A stretch of DNA of 64,000 bases from Capsaspora owczarzaki ATCC 30864 (Eukaryota > Opisthokonta > Filasterea): the NCBI RefSeq assembly GCF_000151315.2, contig NW_011887301.1, positions 1,230,409 through 1,294,408 of the forward strand, written 5' to 3'. A program made the translations under genes and the position numbers. The stretch's first letter is position 1. Every line of letters starts with the position of its first letter. Shown in pieces: positions 21,927 to 32,879 of the stretch. The notes beneath the pieces were generated by a model that saw only the letters and a list, made by a program, of their open reading frames with translations, made no database searches and was not told where the DNA came from.

Positions 21927-24900
21927 ATGCCGTCCACTTCAGCGAAACGACAGCCACCTGCAGCGACGCAACTATCCGCGGGCGCACCAGCATCATCGGC
22001 CCCAGCATCAGCAGCAACAGCGGCAGCGGCAGCGACGGCGCTGATGGTCTCGTTTCCGCCGCTGGTGCCGCATGCGGCGTCGAGCAAGAACAAGCTTCGC
22101 TCGTTTCTTCGCCGAATTGTACCTGGCAGCAGTCGCTCCGACTCACCCGATGCAAAAACAAGCGGCAACAGCAGCAACAGCAACGGCAGCCAAAGCTCGA
22201 CTCCCAACGCGAATTCTGGCAACAATGACGCATCTCAGCGGCTCAGCTCCAGCGTTAGCCAGAGCAACAGCAGCAACAGCAACAGCACCTTGGCCGTGGA
22301 TGGCAACGGTAGCAGCAGTGCCAGTGGCGACCACTCGCACCAACACGCCGTGTCCGTGCCGGTAATTCCTGTAATTCCTGTAATTCCTGTCATTCCTGCA
22401 ATTCCCGCACCTCCGCACCTTGGTCACGTTGCTGCTGAGCGCGCTGCGACGGTGACGTCGGATGTCTCCGCGGTCGACCGCGCCATCGACCCGGCCAGCT
22501 CACTCCTCAATCCGAACGGCCCAACCTTGCGCACAACGATACAACCCACCATCTTTCCGCCAACGCCATCTTCTCGCTCATCCATGCGTTTGCTCGACCA
22601 AGTGGATAGCGAGACGGCGCTGTGGCGAGATCCGGCGGCCACGATCAGCTACACCTCCCACACCAAGCAACAGCAACAGCAGCCCAACTACAGTACTGCC
22701 GCCACCCCCACCACCACCACCACCACCACCAGCACCACAACCAAGAACAGTACTCCATTCGCCAAAGCCAACCCCAGTAGCTCTAGTAACGGCGGCATTG
22801 CACGGCGTAGAAACACAGATTCTGCCTTGCAAAGCAGCCAACTTTTGAATTTGAACGCCAGCCACGTCAACCACAACAATGCGCCCATCCCGACCCCCGG
22901 CTCCTCGTCCGAGCACCTGCCGATTGGCCAAGTCTCCTCCACACAACCACCAGCATCAGGCGCACAGCACCCACATCAGAATGCCGCGAGCGAGGAGGCC
23001 AGCGACTTGGCGTGCAGCAGCCCAAGTCCGCGCCGTGAACCGACCACCATTTACCGCGCTGGCGTTCTTTCGCCATATTCGACACCGTCATCGCTCTCGA
23101 CCTCCACACCCTCACTACCATCATCGAGCGTATCGTCGACATCGACAGTGCATTCGACAGAGACGTCCGTGCGCGGCCGTACCTCCCGGCGCGGCTCCAT
23201 CACCAGCAGCGGCAGCGACCACACGACGGGCAGCTCCACCAACTCGTTGCCTCAAACGACGCCAGCCCTTGTCATCCAGCATGCATCGACCGTACCACGA
23301 TCACCAGAGTCGCCTCCATTGACGACAAGCGCACTGCACGCTCAGCGCACTGCCGGCGATCAGCTGCTCAGAGTTCCCTCCGCCGCCAGCCTCGGGCGCG
23401 ACCCTGCTCACCTCAGCGCGGCTGCCGAGAGCCGACTTCGAGACAACTACCGCCAGCTACTCTGCAACCAGCTCAGCGTCTCGGTGCGATTGGCATCGTC
23501 GACAACCGCCCGCCAGCTCGGACAGCTCAACGACGGCCTGAAGGCAGCCATCCAATCGGGTGAGCTTGCTGCCTGGGTTCAATCGACCCCTTCGTGTGTC
23601 AGCACGCCTCTTGCCACACCGGCAGGATCCATGACATCCTTGGACGAGTTGCAGACGGTTGCGCCCGCAACGACGTCCAGCCCAGCCTCCCCGCGACAAA
23701 AATCGAGGGACTCTGGTGAGGGCACCACCGCAGCATCATCCTCTGCTGGCGGAGAGTCACCGTTGCAACGAAGAGCTTCCCTCAACCGAGACGTGCGCAT
23801 GGAGACTCTGCTTGCGCGACAAGCACGCGTCCACATGCTCGAGGACGAGCACACTGCCAAGGTCCCCGGAATTGTCGCGGCCTGCAACGCCGTCATCCAG
23901 TGGGTCCTCGTCGAGATTCTGACAGCCAACGAGCTCCAGCTGCGCATGGACCTGTATTCGCTCTTTGTGCGCTTGACCAACAAGTGCGCCCAGTTTGGCA
24001 GCACTGTTGGCTTGCTTTGCGTTGTCATTGCCTTGGAACACAACCTCATCACCCATTTGCACGGCGGCGAGCTGCGAGACGCGGTCAGCAAAAAGTCTCT
24101 CGCTCGCTACGTCGAGGCGCGGGCAGCCCTCAACTCGACCGACCCCAGCTTGGAGTTGCTGAGCAAAGCGCTGGGGATTGCCTGCAAGCGCCCCAGTTTC
24201 CGACTCGAGTGCATTGCTGGGTTTAGCCTGGAAAACTTGCAAAAGCTCGCGGCGAGCGTGCACTCGGAGACAGACAGCGCTCCCTGTGGTTCAGACAGAC
24301 CTCTCCACTACGAGCGCCGCCACTCGGTGCGACACATGTCGCGCCAGTCGTCGCATAACACTTCCGAAAGTGGGCGTTCGCGGACAGCGTCGGGCGGAGA
24401 CTTGCTCGAGACGAGCACCAACAGTCTTGTGCCCACGACCAGCTCGAGCAGCGGTAGCAGCTACTCGGCGGCACCACGTCACAGCACCTCGAGCTTGCTT
24501 CCTTCCAGTGCCAGCTCCTCCTCGTATACCTCGCACACGAGCCACCTTGCCCATGCTTTTGACGACATTCCCTCGATGGTGTCGCCCGAGCGACGCACGC
24601 GCGCAAGCGTCCCAGAAGTCGGCGTCGTGGATGTCCGCCCTTGGAATCGCACCCACTCGGACGGCGGCTTCAACTTCCAAAGCGTCGAAGCAGCCAACGC
24701 GCAGCGATCCAAGCTCAAGGGTTCGGGCAGTCACTCGAGCTTTTTGGTTTACAATCTGGGGAGCCATCGCGGAAGCACGTCCAACCCTTCCAACACTCTG
24801 CCAACCGAACCGGGCCGATCCGGTGGCAGCGGCCGCGACCGTTCATCCATCTCGCCGCCCGTGTCGCCCAAGGTTGCCATCCACCCGGGTGTTGCTGGTC

Positions 24901-25316
24901 AGATGGCAACGTCGGCCACCTCGTCACCGGTGCCTGGCGCCGCACTTTCTCTGAGTCACTTTTCGCAGTTTACCCGCTTGCTCCAGAACAGCCGCAAGAA
25001 GCAACCTTGCGGCTCGCAGCCGGCCGCGATCGCCAGTGCTGAACGAGCGGACGAAAAGGATTCCTTCGAGGAAGACGAGCCTGCACACCATGTACAGCTC
25101 TCGCTCTCGCAAAGTACGCCCAGTTCTCTCGCGGCGCCAAAGCCGGTCATGAAAATGTTCCAGCTACCCCCTCCGCCGCATCACATCCCATCGATGGATA
25201 GGCTTGTGGAAAGCCGCAGCGAGGCGGACGAAACCCTTGCGCGCAGTGAGAGTCGGTCTTCCGCGATCGTTCGCGACGACAGCACTCATTCTTCCGGGCA
25301 TTCGCGTCGTGAGTAA
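21927..25316 (+). CDS. Long Ser/Thr-rich protein with a possible RasGEF-like region
   Basis: Single-exon frame of 1129 aa from the ATG at 21927; an earlier in-frame ATG at 21885 would add 14 residues. Most of the protein is Ser, Thr, Pro and Asn-rich and probably disordered, with a five-fold VIPVIP-type repeat near residue 150 and poly-Thr and poly-Gln tracts. One compact region (about residues 620-760) is hydrophobic and helical: RMDLYSLFVRLTNKCAQFGS, then VIALEHNLITHL, KKSLARYVEARAAL, and CIAGFSLENLQKL. The order of these blocks resembles a degenerate CDC25-type RasGEF domain, but I am unsure. A decayed copy of residues about 430-532 lies at 27051-27365. It is clearly expressed-type coding sequence; function unknown. 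Confidence 0.75.
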   Translation: MPSTSAKRQPPAATQLSAGAPASSAPASAATAAAAATALMVSFPPLVPHAASSKNKLRSFLRRIVPGSSRSDSPDAKTSGNSSNSNGSQSSTPNANSGNNDASQRLSSSVSQSNSSNSNSTLAVDGNGSSSASGDHSHQHAVSVPVIPVIPVIPVIPAIPAPPHLGHVAAERAATVTSDVSAVDRAIDPASSLLNPNGPTLRTTIQPTIFPPTPSSRSSMRLLDQVDSETALWRDPAATISYTSHTKQQQQQPNYSTAATPTTTTTTTSTTTKNSTPFAKANPSSSSNGGIARRRNTDSALQSSQLLNLNASHVNHNNAPIPTPGSSSEHLPIGQVSSTQPPASGAQHPHQNAASEEASDLACSSPSPRREPTTIYRAGVLSPYSTPSSLSTSTPSLPSSSVSSTSTVHSTETSVRGRTSRRGSITSSGSDHTTGSSTNSLPQTTPALVIQHASTVPRSPESPPLTTSALHAQRTAGDQLLRVPSAASLGRDPAHLSAAAESRLRDNYRQLLCNQLSVSVRLASSTTARQLGQLNDGLKAAIQSGELAAWVQSTPSCVSTPLATPAGSMTSLDELQTVAPATTSSPASPRQKSRDSGEGTTAASSSAGGESPLQRRASLNRDVRMETLLARQARVHMLEDEHTAKVPGIVAACNAVIQWVLVEILTANELQLRMDLYSLFVRLTNKCAQFGSTVGLLCVVIALEHNLITHLHGGELRDAVSKKSLARYVEARAALNSTDPSLELLSKALGIACKRPSFRLECIAGFSLENLQKLAASVHSETDSAPCGSDRPLHYERRHSVRHMSRQSSHNTSESGRSRTASGGDLLETSTNSLVPTTSSSSGSSYSAAPRHSTSSLLPSSASSSSYTSHTSHLAHAFDDIPSMVSPERRTRASVPEVGVVDVRPWNRTHSDGGFNFQSVEAANAQRSKLKGSGSHSSFLVYNLGSHRGSTSNPSNTLPTEPGRSGGSGRDRSSISPPVSPKVAIHPGVAGQMATSATSSPVPGAALSLSHFSQFTRLLQNSRKKQPCGSQPAAIASAERADEKDSFEEDEPAHHVQLSLSQSTPSSLAAPKPVMKMFQLPPPPHHIPSMDRLVESRSEADETLARSESRSSAIVRDDSTHSSGHSRRE

Positions 25317-25494
25317 ATCTTCCTGTGAGGAAGTGGAATAATTTCACACTGTGTGGGACGATGTACGCAATTGCGCCTCTTCAAACCGAGCGTCGCAGTT
25401 CGAGGGCGGTGTGATTTCGTGTTTCATTTGTAGTTTAATAATATTTTGAAACCATATGTTGAGCATCATCATCAACGAGTACCCGCAATAGTGT

Positions 25495-26570
25495 TTACAT
25501 GCAGTGTTGCTGGACAACAGCGTTTTTGATGGCTCTCGACACAAGAAACAGAACCGCCCTGGCTGGGTCCGCCGCCAAACTGGAAATTTCAGGTGCAATG
25601 AGCTTGCCATGCTTCTTCAGCAACACTCGAACAACATAGACGCTGGGACCGCGCCAGAGTATTCCTTCAACAAAGTCTGGCCAAGAATCGACACACTCCA
25701 TGACCTTGAGGTCGTCGAATCGCAGACGGCTAACCATGTAGCTTGCGAGTTGCAGACATGCTTCGTTGAGTGGCGAAGCATGTGTTTGGACTTCGATCAT
25801 GAACAGGATTTCAGATTGTAGACGAGCGAACAAGTTGTTTGCGGATGACCTTGCAGCAGTGCTCGAACTCGTGGATGTGGAGGCCTGGCCCTGTGAATCA
25901 CCGGCTGCGGCCGCGCCCTGTGAACCACCCGCTAGCCGCAGCCAAAGCCCCTTGGTTTTGCAGACTGTTAGACGGAATGCCGTTCGCCGTCCTTGTGGAT
26001 ATCGCAACGAGATCAGGTCCGAACGACCCCTGAGCGATGACGTGAAATTTGACCGTTGACTCAACCAGGGAACAGACTTGCTGGCAAAAATTTGCAAGCG
26101 CGGAATACGTCGAAAGTTCTTGCCCTTCCAGGAACGACCTGGGAGGCGACGGCAACGCCGCCTTCAGCTTGTACCCTGGAATCTTCATTTTCCAGGAGGT
26201 ATCGGATTTGACGAATAGGTTGGCGAGCCTTGCATTTGATTGTGATCCGATGCAGGACACTTCCCAAGAAATTGCATTCACACTGAGTTTCAGCCGTAAT
26301 TTCGCCTCAAAGTTGCACATTTCGACAATCAGAATGGCAGGGTGGCTTACAAATTCGCACTGTGTTGTGAATTCCAACCACTCGTGCAGCTTCAACTTCC
26401 CGGTCCTTGGCTTGGATCGTCTTGTTCTTGTCTTGGATCGTCTAGTCCCTGCCTTCGATCATCTTGTTCTTGCCTTGGATCGTCTTTTCCATGTCTTCGA
26501 TCATCTTGTTCTTGTCTTGGATCATCCTTTCCTTGTCTTGAATCAGTTGGGTTTGCAGATCAATCACCAT
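25495..26570 (-). pseudogene. Coiled-coil-containing gene with frame breaks, probably decayed
   Basis: From 26570 leftward a coiled coil reads MVIDLQTQLIQDKERM with KNKMIE/KNKTIQ repeats, then meets an in-frame TAG near 26443, after which the same repeat continues. Further on, a globular stretch of about 125 residues (containing ISWEVSCIGSQ, LANLFVKSD and WKMKIPGYKLKA) lies in a second frame, and a final helical stretch (ending IKNAVVQQHCM at 25495) in a third. I found no GT-AG introns that reconcile all three frames. The upstream sequence is consumed by a GA microsatellite and a gap, so first exons may be missing. Either a recent pseudogene or a gene whose splicing I have not solved. Confidence 0.45.
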
Positions 26571-26671
26571 TGCAATCTGAGCAAGCTCTGCAGGTGAAAG
26601 TCAAATCGAAAACAGAACTGGTCAGAATGACACACAAGGGCAAACAGACAGGCAGACAAACAATCAACCCA

Positions 26672-26950
<279 letters not shown>

Positions 26951-27050
26951 NNNNNNNNNNNNNNNNNNNNNNNNNNNNNNNNNNNNNNNNNNNNNNNNNN
27001 NNNNNNNNNNNNNNNNNNNNNNNNNNNNNNNNNNNNNNNNNNNNNNNNNN
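26951..27050. other. Assembly gap (100 N)
   Basis: The gap interrupts a GA repeat on the left and a pseudogene fragment on the right; probably an assembly break caused by the microsatellite. Confidence 0.99.
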
Positions 27051-27365
27051 TCCGAGCTGGCTGGCGTGATAGACATATCACTCACACAGAGACGCTGAGT
27101 GCTTACAGAGTCGCTGGCTGTAGTTGCCTCGACGTCTGCTCTCGGCCGCCGCTTTGCGCTGAGCAGCGTCGCACGCGTGGCTGGCGGCGGAGGGAACTCT
27201 GAGCATCTGATCGCCCGCATGCTCTGAGCGTGCATTGCGCTTTTCTTCAATGGAGGCGTCTCTGTTAATCGCGGTACGGTCGATTATGCTGGATGACAAG
27301 GGTTGGTGTCGTTTGAGGCAACGAGTGGGTTCTGCTGCCACGTCACACAGTCGCTGCCACAGACG
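27051..27365 (-). pseudogene. Decayed partial copy of the Ser/Thr-rich gene at 21927-25316
   Basis: Read on the minus strand, this matches 23211-23521 in order along its whole length, for example CTCGTTGCCTCAAACGAC, CTTGTCATCCAGCAT, GTTCCCTCCGCCGCCAGCC and GCCAGCTCGGA. By eye roughly four bases in five agree, with several small length differences that change frame. The copy ends exactly at the assembly gap, so it may continue there. It is flanked on both sides by GA microsatellites. Confidence 0.85.
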
Positions 27366-27397
27366 GAGACGGAGACGCTCCGATAGACACGAGACAC

Positions 27398-27505
<108 letters not shown>

Positions 27506-27613
27506 CAAAAAAAGAAGCCGAAGAAATAATAAAAAAGCGCGCGCAAAAATCGCCGAGACCTTTTGCTGACAGTGGTTTGTTTATGCGGAAAGCAACGAGG
27601 AGGCAAGAGCCGG

Positions 27614-28217
27614 TCAACTAATAAACTTACCAATGGGAGCAGCATCTGGAGCAGGAGCAGAACTCGAGGTCGCTTCAACACCAACAGGAGGAGCACGACC
27701 AAAAGCAGCAACACGAGCAGCAGGAGGAGCACGAGCAGCACCACGAGCAGGTACAGGAGCAGCAGCATCACGACGAGCATAAGCAGCAGCACGAGCAGCA
27801 GCAAGAGCACGAGCAGCATCAGCAGCACGAGCAGCATCATTCACGCTTCGCCCGGCGAGACCAGTGCTCAATGCATCCGCCGATGATGATGCGGTTTGCT
27901 TGTTTTGTTTGACCATGAAAAGAAAAAAAAACAAGAAACAATAATAGAAAAAATGTCTGAGCAAATGCATTTGAATGAGAATCAACTCAAAATGCAATGA
28001 TTGCACACGCTTTGCTTGAGAAGCCCCTGGTCGTCCCCTGTCGGCCGCTTCACTCTGGAAGCTGGATCGATGATAGCCTTCAATCGAGCGCATCTATTGG
28101 AGGGAGTGAGGAAGCGGGCCTGTTTTGGCGCCAACTCGAGCCAAGAACCGTCGTGTATCGATGCGTGAAACTGCCGACTTGAATAAAACTTTGCTACGCG
28201 TCGCGATTGTCGTTGCC
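27614..28217 (-). CDS. Possible two-exon gene with Ala/Arg-rich low-complexity C terminus
   Basis: A start at 28217 (MATTIATRSKVLFKSAVSR) opens 41 codons with a basic, Ser-rich profile like a mitochondrial targeting sequence. A second open stretch (27910-27614) is Ala/Arg/Pro-rich (ADAARALAAARAAAYARR and similar) and ends IGKFIS. A long polypyrimidine tract (27918-27940) lies just upstream of it, as expected before a 3' splice site. I could not fix the donor. The C-terminal part could equally be a translated GCAGCACGA-type minisatellite with no function. Confidence 0.25.
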
Positions 28218-28339
28218 ATGAGATCGGTTTGACGCCGGTTACTCAGAGAGACGATTAAACACAGACTTGAAGTTGTAGGGAGGGACGAGGATGTGCCGAT
28301 GGGTGCGGGGTGAAGGGCTGCGAGCGAGTGAGGCACTGT

Positions 28340-28693
28340 TGGTTTGTGGGATTGAATTTCGCCAAGTGACGATGTTTTATGAAAGTAAACGTTTATTTAT
28401 GCTGACTGGAACTGGGGGGGGGGGCACTGAGGGTAGTGGGAAGGGTCGAAAAGAGCGCGGGGGAAAACGGGAGGCCTCTCCTTCGCAACAAGGCGGAACC
28501 CGGCCTTTCGCCCTCCCGCCCCCGCGCTCCCCTTTGTCTCCCGCTCTCTCTCCCGCTCTCTCCTCTGCACTCATACTTTGCGCTTCATTCACCCACATTT
28601 CCGCCCATTTCAAACAAACGCTCAGTCATTTCCCTTTTTTTTCTTTCTCTTTGATTCTAATCGAACCCCATTGAAAATCGAATCAAAAAAGAG
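28340..28693. promoter_or_regulatory. Upstream region of the glycosyltransferase-like gene
   Basis: A G-run (28411-28420) and a C/T-rich stretch (28500-28660) precede the start at 28694. The pyrimidine-rich strand just before the ATG is also seen at several other genes here. No specific site can be named. Confidence 0.35.
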
Positions 28694-30769
28694 ATGGGGC
28701 GTGAGACGTCGTTTGGCGGGGAGAGCAAGCTGGTGCTTGTCGCGCGGTGGGCAATGCGGCCGCTCAACATGGCGATTCTGGCTGCGTTTGTGGTTGCGCT
28801 GGGGCTGGCGTTCTCGATGCTGGCGGGCGGCGGCGGAAGAGGGAACAAGAATGGAAGCGGCGGCAGTGGTTCTGGTTACGAAAGCGGCGAGGACTGGGAC
28901 GGCGGCTGGGGCGACGGCGACAAGCGCTACCACAGCGGAAACAACTATGGCATGTCAAACTCTACATACAAGGGCCCCGAGTACTACCGGAGCGTGCTGG
29001 CCAAGCGCGTGGACCAGCCGGCGACGGAAGCCCCATCTGCTTCTGCTGCTGCTCCTGCTGATGCTGCTGATGCTGCTGATGCTGCTGATGCTGCCCACGC
29101 AACCACCCAAGAACACGACGGCGACAACGACGGTGGTGGTAACAAGAATGCCGGGAGCAACGACGACCCGGTGCTCGACGAGGACGACTACATTGACGAC
29201 GCTGCAACGATCGAAGAGCTGCTCAAGGAGATTGAAAACCTGCACCGCGACCGGACGATCGCCACGGCGGCACTCGCTGCTGCCGAGGGGGAAATCACTG
29301 CACTGCGCGGACAGGTTGCAAAGCTCACGACCGACCTGGCGAACGACGACCAGACGCTCAACTCGGTCTTGCTCAACGAGGAGGCGCAGTACGCGCGCTG
29401 CCAGCAGATGATTGCCAAGGAGCACGGCGCCAAGGCCGGAAACCACGACACGGATGCATCGACGGCAGACGCTGACACGAACATGCAGGCGCCAGAGGAC
29501 AACACTGAGGACACCTCCCTCGGCAAGGATGCGACGGAGAACGCAAAGGACGCCGTCGACGAGGCCGAGGAAGTGGCTGCCACCGGCGATGTCGACCCAT
29601 CCGACCTCTTCATTGCAGACCCAACGACCGTCAAGTACCGCAACCGCTTTGCCTCGTATGCCGGTGTCACGCGCATTGCCATGACTGGCAACAAGGGAGC
29701 GTTGGATGCCGCGACAGAGCAGCGCGTGTGGATTTTGCTCACTGGCCACTTCCGCACGTTCGCCGCCAACATTCCCAACCTCATTGCGTTCGTGAAAGCC
29801 CTCGAGCTCGGCGACAAGAAGGTCGTCCCCCACGTGTGCCTGTACACTTGGAGTGACATTGAGTCGCGCTCGGCGGCCTGGTGGAAGGCTGATGTCAACC
29901 CGCTCGAGTACCTCACCACCATGACTGCCACCGTCGGTCGACCCGCAGAGCTCCTCGACGGCGTTATCGAAGCACTCAAGGCGGAGAACATTGGCTTTAC
30001 CGGCGTTGTGCTCGATGCTGATGACGAGCGCATCTCCTGGAAAGGCGAGCGCCACGCCCGCAATGAACTGGGTGCGCTCGAGTCCCTGCGTATCACCGCC
30101 GACGAGTACGAGTTTGGCGATCTGCTACCAACGGACATTGTCATTCGCTCGCGTCCCGATCTGCTGTACGAGCGCTCGCTCGACCTCAAGAGCCTGAGCG
30201 ACGCCTTCCAGGCTGCTCCGGACATGGTGTTGGTGCCTGCCGGCTCCAGCCGCGGTCTTTTGCCCAAAGCTGGCGGCTTGGTTGAGCTTGGTCGCATGCA
30301 ACCGAGCGATGTGCTCATGCTCACGAGCGTCCAGGGTCTGACAACCCTGTCGCACGTCGACTGGACGATGATCACTGCCAGCCAAGGACCCTGCTGGGAC
30401 CGCACTGTTGCCAAGATGTCCCACCTGCAGCAGCTCTTGTTTGTGTGCGCGCCAGTGGCGACCTACGTGATGCGCCCCGACTTTGTCGTCCACGCGCACC
30501 GTCTTCACGGCGAAACCCACACTTTCTGGCCGACTGGACACTCGTCGGCCAGTCCCACGTGGGAGCCCAAGCAGGAGCTCAAGGCGACTGTCGATGCGTT
30601 TGCCGGCCAGGTTTGCGTTGCGTCGCCTGCGCACCTGCCCGAGCTTCCCAAGGCCGCTGGAGCCGATTCGCCGCCGCCTTGCTCGTTCGAACGTCTCAAA
30701 GTCGACAAGCCGCTTGGCGTGTTGCGCGAGCCTACCTTCGCTCAGATCGAAGGGGCCCTAGACATCTAA
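28694..30769 (+). CDS. Type II membrane protein, putative Golgi glycosyltransferase
   Basis: Single exon of 691 aa. A short basic N terminus is followed by one membrane segment (ILAAFVVALGLAFSMLA, about residues 32-48), a Gly-rich and acidic Ala/Asp-rich stem with a five-fold DAADAAD-type repeat, and a coiled coil (EELLKEIENLHRD, about 175-225). The globular part starts near residue 345 with RVWILLTGHFRTF and includes HVCLYTWSDIE and DIVIRSRPDLLYE. The 'RSRPDLLY' block after a Trp-Ser-Asp is typical of a loosely defined group of glycosyltransferase-like proteins in which the RPD segment lies near the nucleotide-sugar site. Layout fits a Golgi type II enzyme. Its close tandem neighbour is another glycosyltransferase. 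Specific donor and acceptor unknown. Confidence 0.7.
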   Translation: MGRETSFGGESKLVLVARWAMRPLNMAILAAFVVALGLAFSMLAGGGGRGNKNGSGGSGSGYESGEDWDGGWGDGDKRYHSGNNYGMSNSTYKGPEYYRSVLAKRVDQPATEAPSASAAAPADAADAADAADAAHATTQEHDGDNDGGGNKNAGSNDDPVLDEDDYIDDAATIEELLKEIENLHRDRTIATAALAAAEGEITALRGQVAKLTTDLANDDQTLNSVLLNEEAQYARCQQMIAKEHGAKAGNHDTDASTADADTNMQAPEDNTEDTSLGKDATENAKDAVDEAEEVAATGDVDPSDLFIADPTTVKYRNRFASYAGVTRIAMTGNKGALDAATEQRVWILLTGHFRTFAANIPNLIAFVKALELGDKKVVPHVCLYTWSDIESRSAAWWKADVNPLEYLTTMTATVGRPAELLDGVIEALKAENIGFTGVVLDADDERISWKGERHARNELGALESLRITADEYEFGDLLPTDIVIRSRPDLLYERSLDLKSLSDAFQAAPDMVLVPAGSSRGLLPKAGGLVELGRMQPSDVLMLTSVQGLTTLSHVDWTMITASQGPCWDRTVAKMSHLQQLLFVCAPVATYVMRPDFVVHAHRLHGETHTFWPTGHSSASPTWEPKQELKATVDAFAGQVCVASPAHLPELPKAAGADSPPPCSFERLKVDKPLGVLREPTFAQIEGALDI

Positions 30770-31005
30770 GGCCTCGATGTGTGTGTGTGTGTTTGCGTTG
30801 TGTTTGCGTGTTTGTTCACTTGAGCTGTTGCGTTTCTCATCTTATTTTTCAGTATTATCTCAATATATTGCTATACTGCTATATTGCTTTTGTTTTCCTT
30901 ATTCTGCCTACCTGCAGATTGATTTGTACGAAGCCCAGACAGTCTCACAATCTCAGACCAGTCCAGTCCTGCTTTTTTTTTTGATCCTTTGCCCATTTCG
31001 TGCTC

Positions 31006-32879
31006 ATGACGCTCATCTCTGTCATCATCCCGAGTATGGCGCTTTCTCATGTTGCTCAACATCACGCAAATCATTACTCTTGGATTCTTACTTGCAGTGG
31101 TTTGGACCTCAGTGTACAATGCATCGCGGTTTCTGCAGGCAACGATCGAGTCCATTGTCGCTCAGACGTACCGACCGCTGGAAATCTGCGTATTCAACGA
31201 TGGCAGCACGGTAACTCGAGAACAGACCTCGGCTATCTGATAACTCTGATAACTCTGATAGCTCTGAGATTCGATTGATGGTGTGGTTTCTCACGACTGC
31301 TGCTGCTGCATGTGGTGGACAGGACGACTCGTGCGACCTGCTGCGCGCGCTCGCTCAGCGACTGGGCATCGCCGTCGTCCAGGACGACTCGGGACGCGCC
31401 TATCTCAAGGAGGAAGTCGAGCGGCTGTTTGTCGTGTCGCGGGATCAGTCGCTGCCAGAGACGCCATTCTCGGCCGCCATGCTGGAGCTGGCCGAGTTCC
31501 ACAAAGTCACTCCGCAAGACATTAGCCCCTCCTTACTCACGAATCGGTCGGTTCTGGCAATCAACGAGCAGTCGCATGGTGCGGACGGGACCTGTGCGCC
31601 GCTAACACTGCGACTTGTGACCCGCGGGGAGCAAGATTGCGCTGTTCGCGGGCCTGGCAACGGCCGCAATCGAGCAGTGCGCGAAAGCACGGGCGAGTTC
31701 TTGTGCTTTATCGATGCCGACGATGTCATGATGGCGGATCGTGTGGCAAAGCAGGTCAGTGCAGCGTAGAAGGGTCGAAAATGAAACCCAAGAAAACGGC
31801 AAAATTTCAACAACTCTCGTTCTCACTTGATCTCGGATATGGTTGTGCGTTCTATGGGTTTGTTTTTTAACTCCATTCTGTTGTCAATCGTGAATGATGG
31901 ACACAGCTCGAATTGGCTCTGAAAGAGCCGCGCGCGTTGGTGGGCTCCAACTTTACTCGCGATCCTCCAGACTCGACAGCCCGATATGCACGCTGGTGCA
32001 ATTCATTAACCGATGAGCAGCTCACAACCCATCGATTTAAAGAATGGTAGTGTGCTCGTCTTTTTGAATGACTGACACAGCGTTGCTCCACAGCATGTTC
32101 TAACCGGCCTGCATTTGTCCAAACATTTCGTGACTTTTTTTTGTATCCTGGTGTTGCTGTTGCACGCAGCACCATTATCCAGCCAACGTGGTTTATGTCT
32201 CGAAGAAACTTTGACATTGTTGGAGGATATGACATTAACGGCTGGGCCGAAGACCTCAAGTTTCTGTATCGCCACGTTGCGCTCGGAGGAACACTGCACA
32301 AAGTCCAAGAGCCGCTTCTCATGTACCGCTACGTTCAGCAGTCTGTGTCGTCGATTGTCCCACGGACTCTTGTGCGCGATATTCGCTTGCGTGCGTTCGA
32401 GTCGCAAATCCTGAGCTCGCCCAACCTCGAGACCAGTCGGCGATGGTCACGCTTTACCATCTGGGGCGCTGGGCGCGATGGCAAACAATTCTTGAAAGGC
32501 TTGTCCAAAGACTACCAGCGGCAAGTGATTGGCTTTTGCGACGTTGATCCAGCAAAGGTGAGTTTTTCGTGAAATCTCATCGCCAATGCCGATTGTCATT
32601 TCCCGTCGCGATGCATCAACAGAGTGTGCTTCTGTCTGTGACGAATCTCTGGTGAGCATGCAGATTGGCAGGAACGTGTCGGTGTGCGGGGAGACGCGCC
32701 GCGACGTGCTCTTCAACTTGCCGTGTGTGCATTTTTCCGAAGCCAAGCCTCCGTTGTTGATCTGCGTCACCATGGATAGACCCCTGGGAGAGGGAGAAGT
32801 ACGGCAAGGACCGTCGTTCGAGGAAAATCTCTCCAGCTTGAATCTGCGTGAAGGAGTTGATTACTTTTTGTTTGGATAA
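31006..32879 (+). CDS. GT2 glycosyltransferase, B3GNTL1-like, six exons
   Basis: Homologue of animal B3GNTL1, a GT-A fold transferase. Exons: 31006-31033, 31098-31210, 31323-31754, 31907-32046, 32170-32557 and 32664-32879; all introns GT-AG with matching phase; 438 aa. Family blocks occur in order: SVIIP, YRPLEICVFNDGST, GEFLCFIDADDVMMADRV (DXD region), FTRDPPDSTARYARW, PTWFMSRRNF, EDLKFLYRH, FTIWGAGRDGKQF, VIGFCDVDPAK, and the tail FEENLSSLNLREGVDYF. It is longer than the human protein (about 361 aa), mainly through extra residues in exon 3 between the first Asp motif and DADD. The gene lies 236 bp after the previous glycosyltransferase-like gene on the same strand. Confidence 0.88.
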
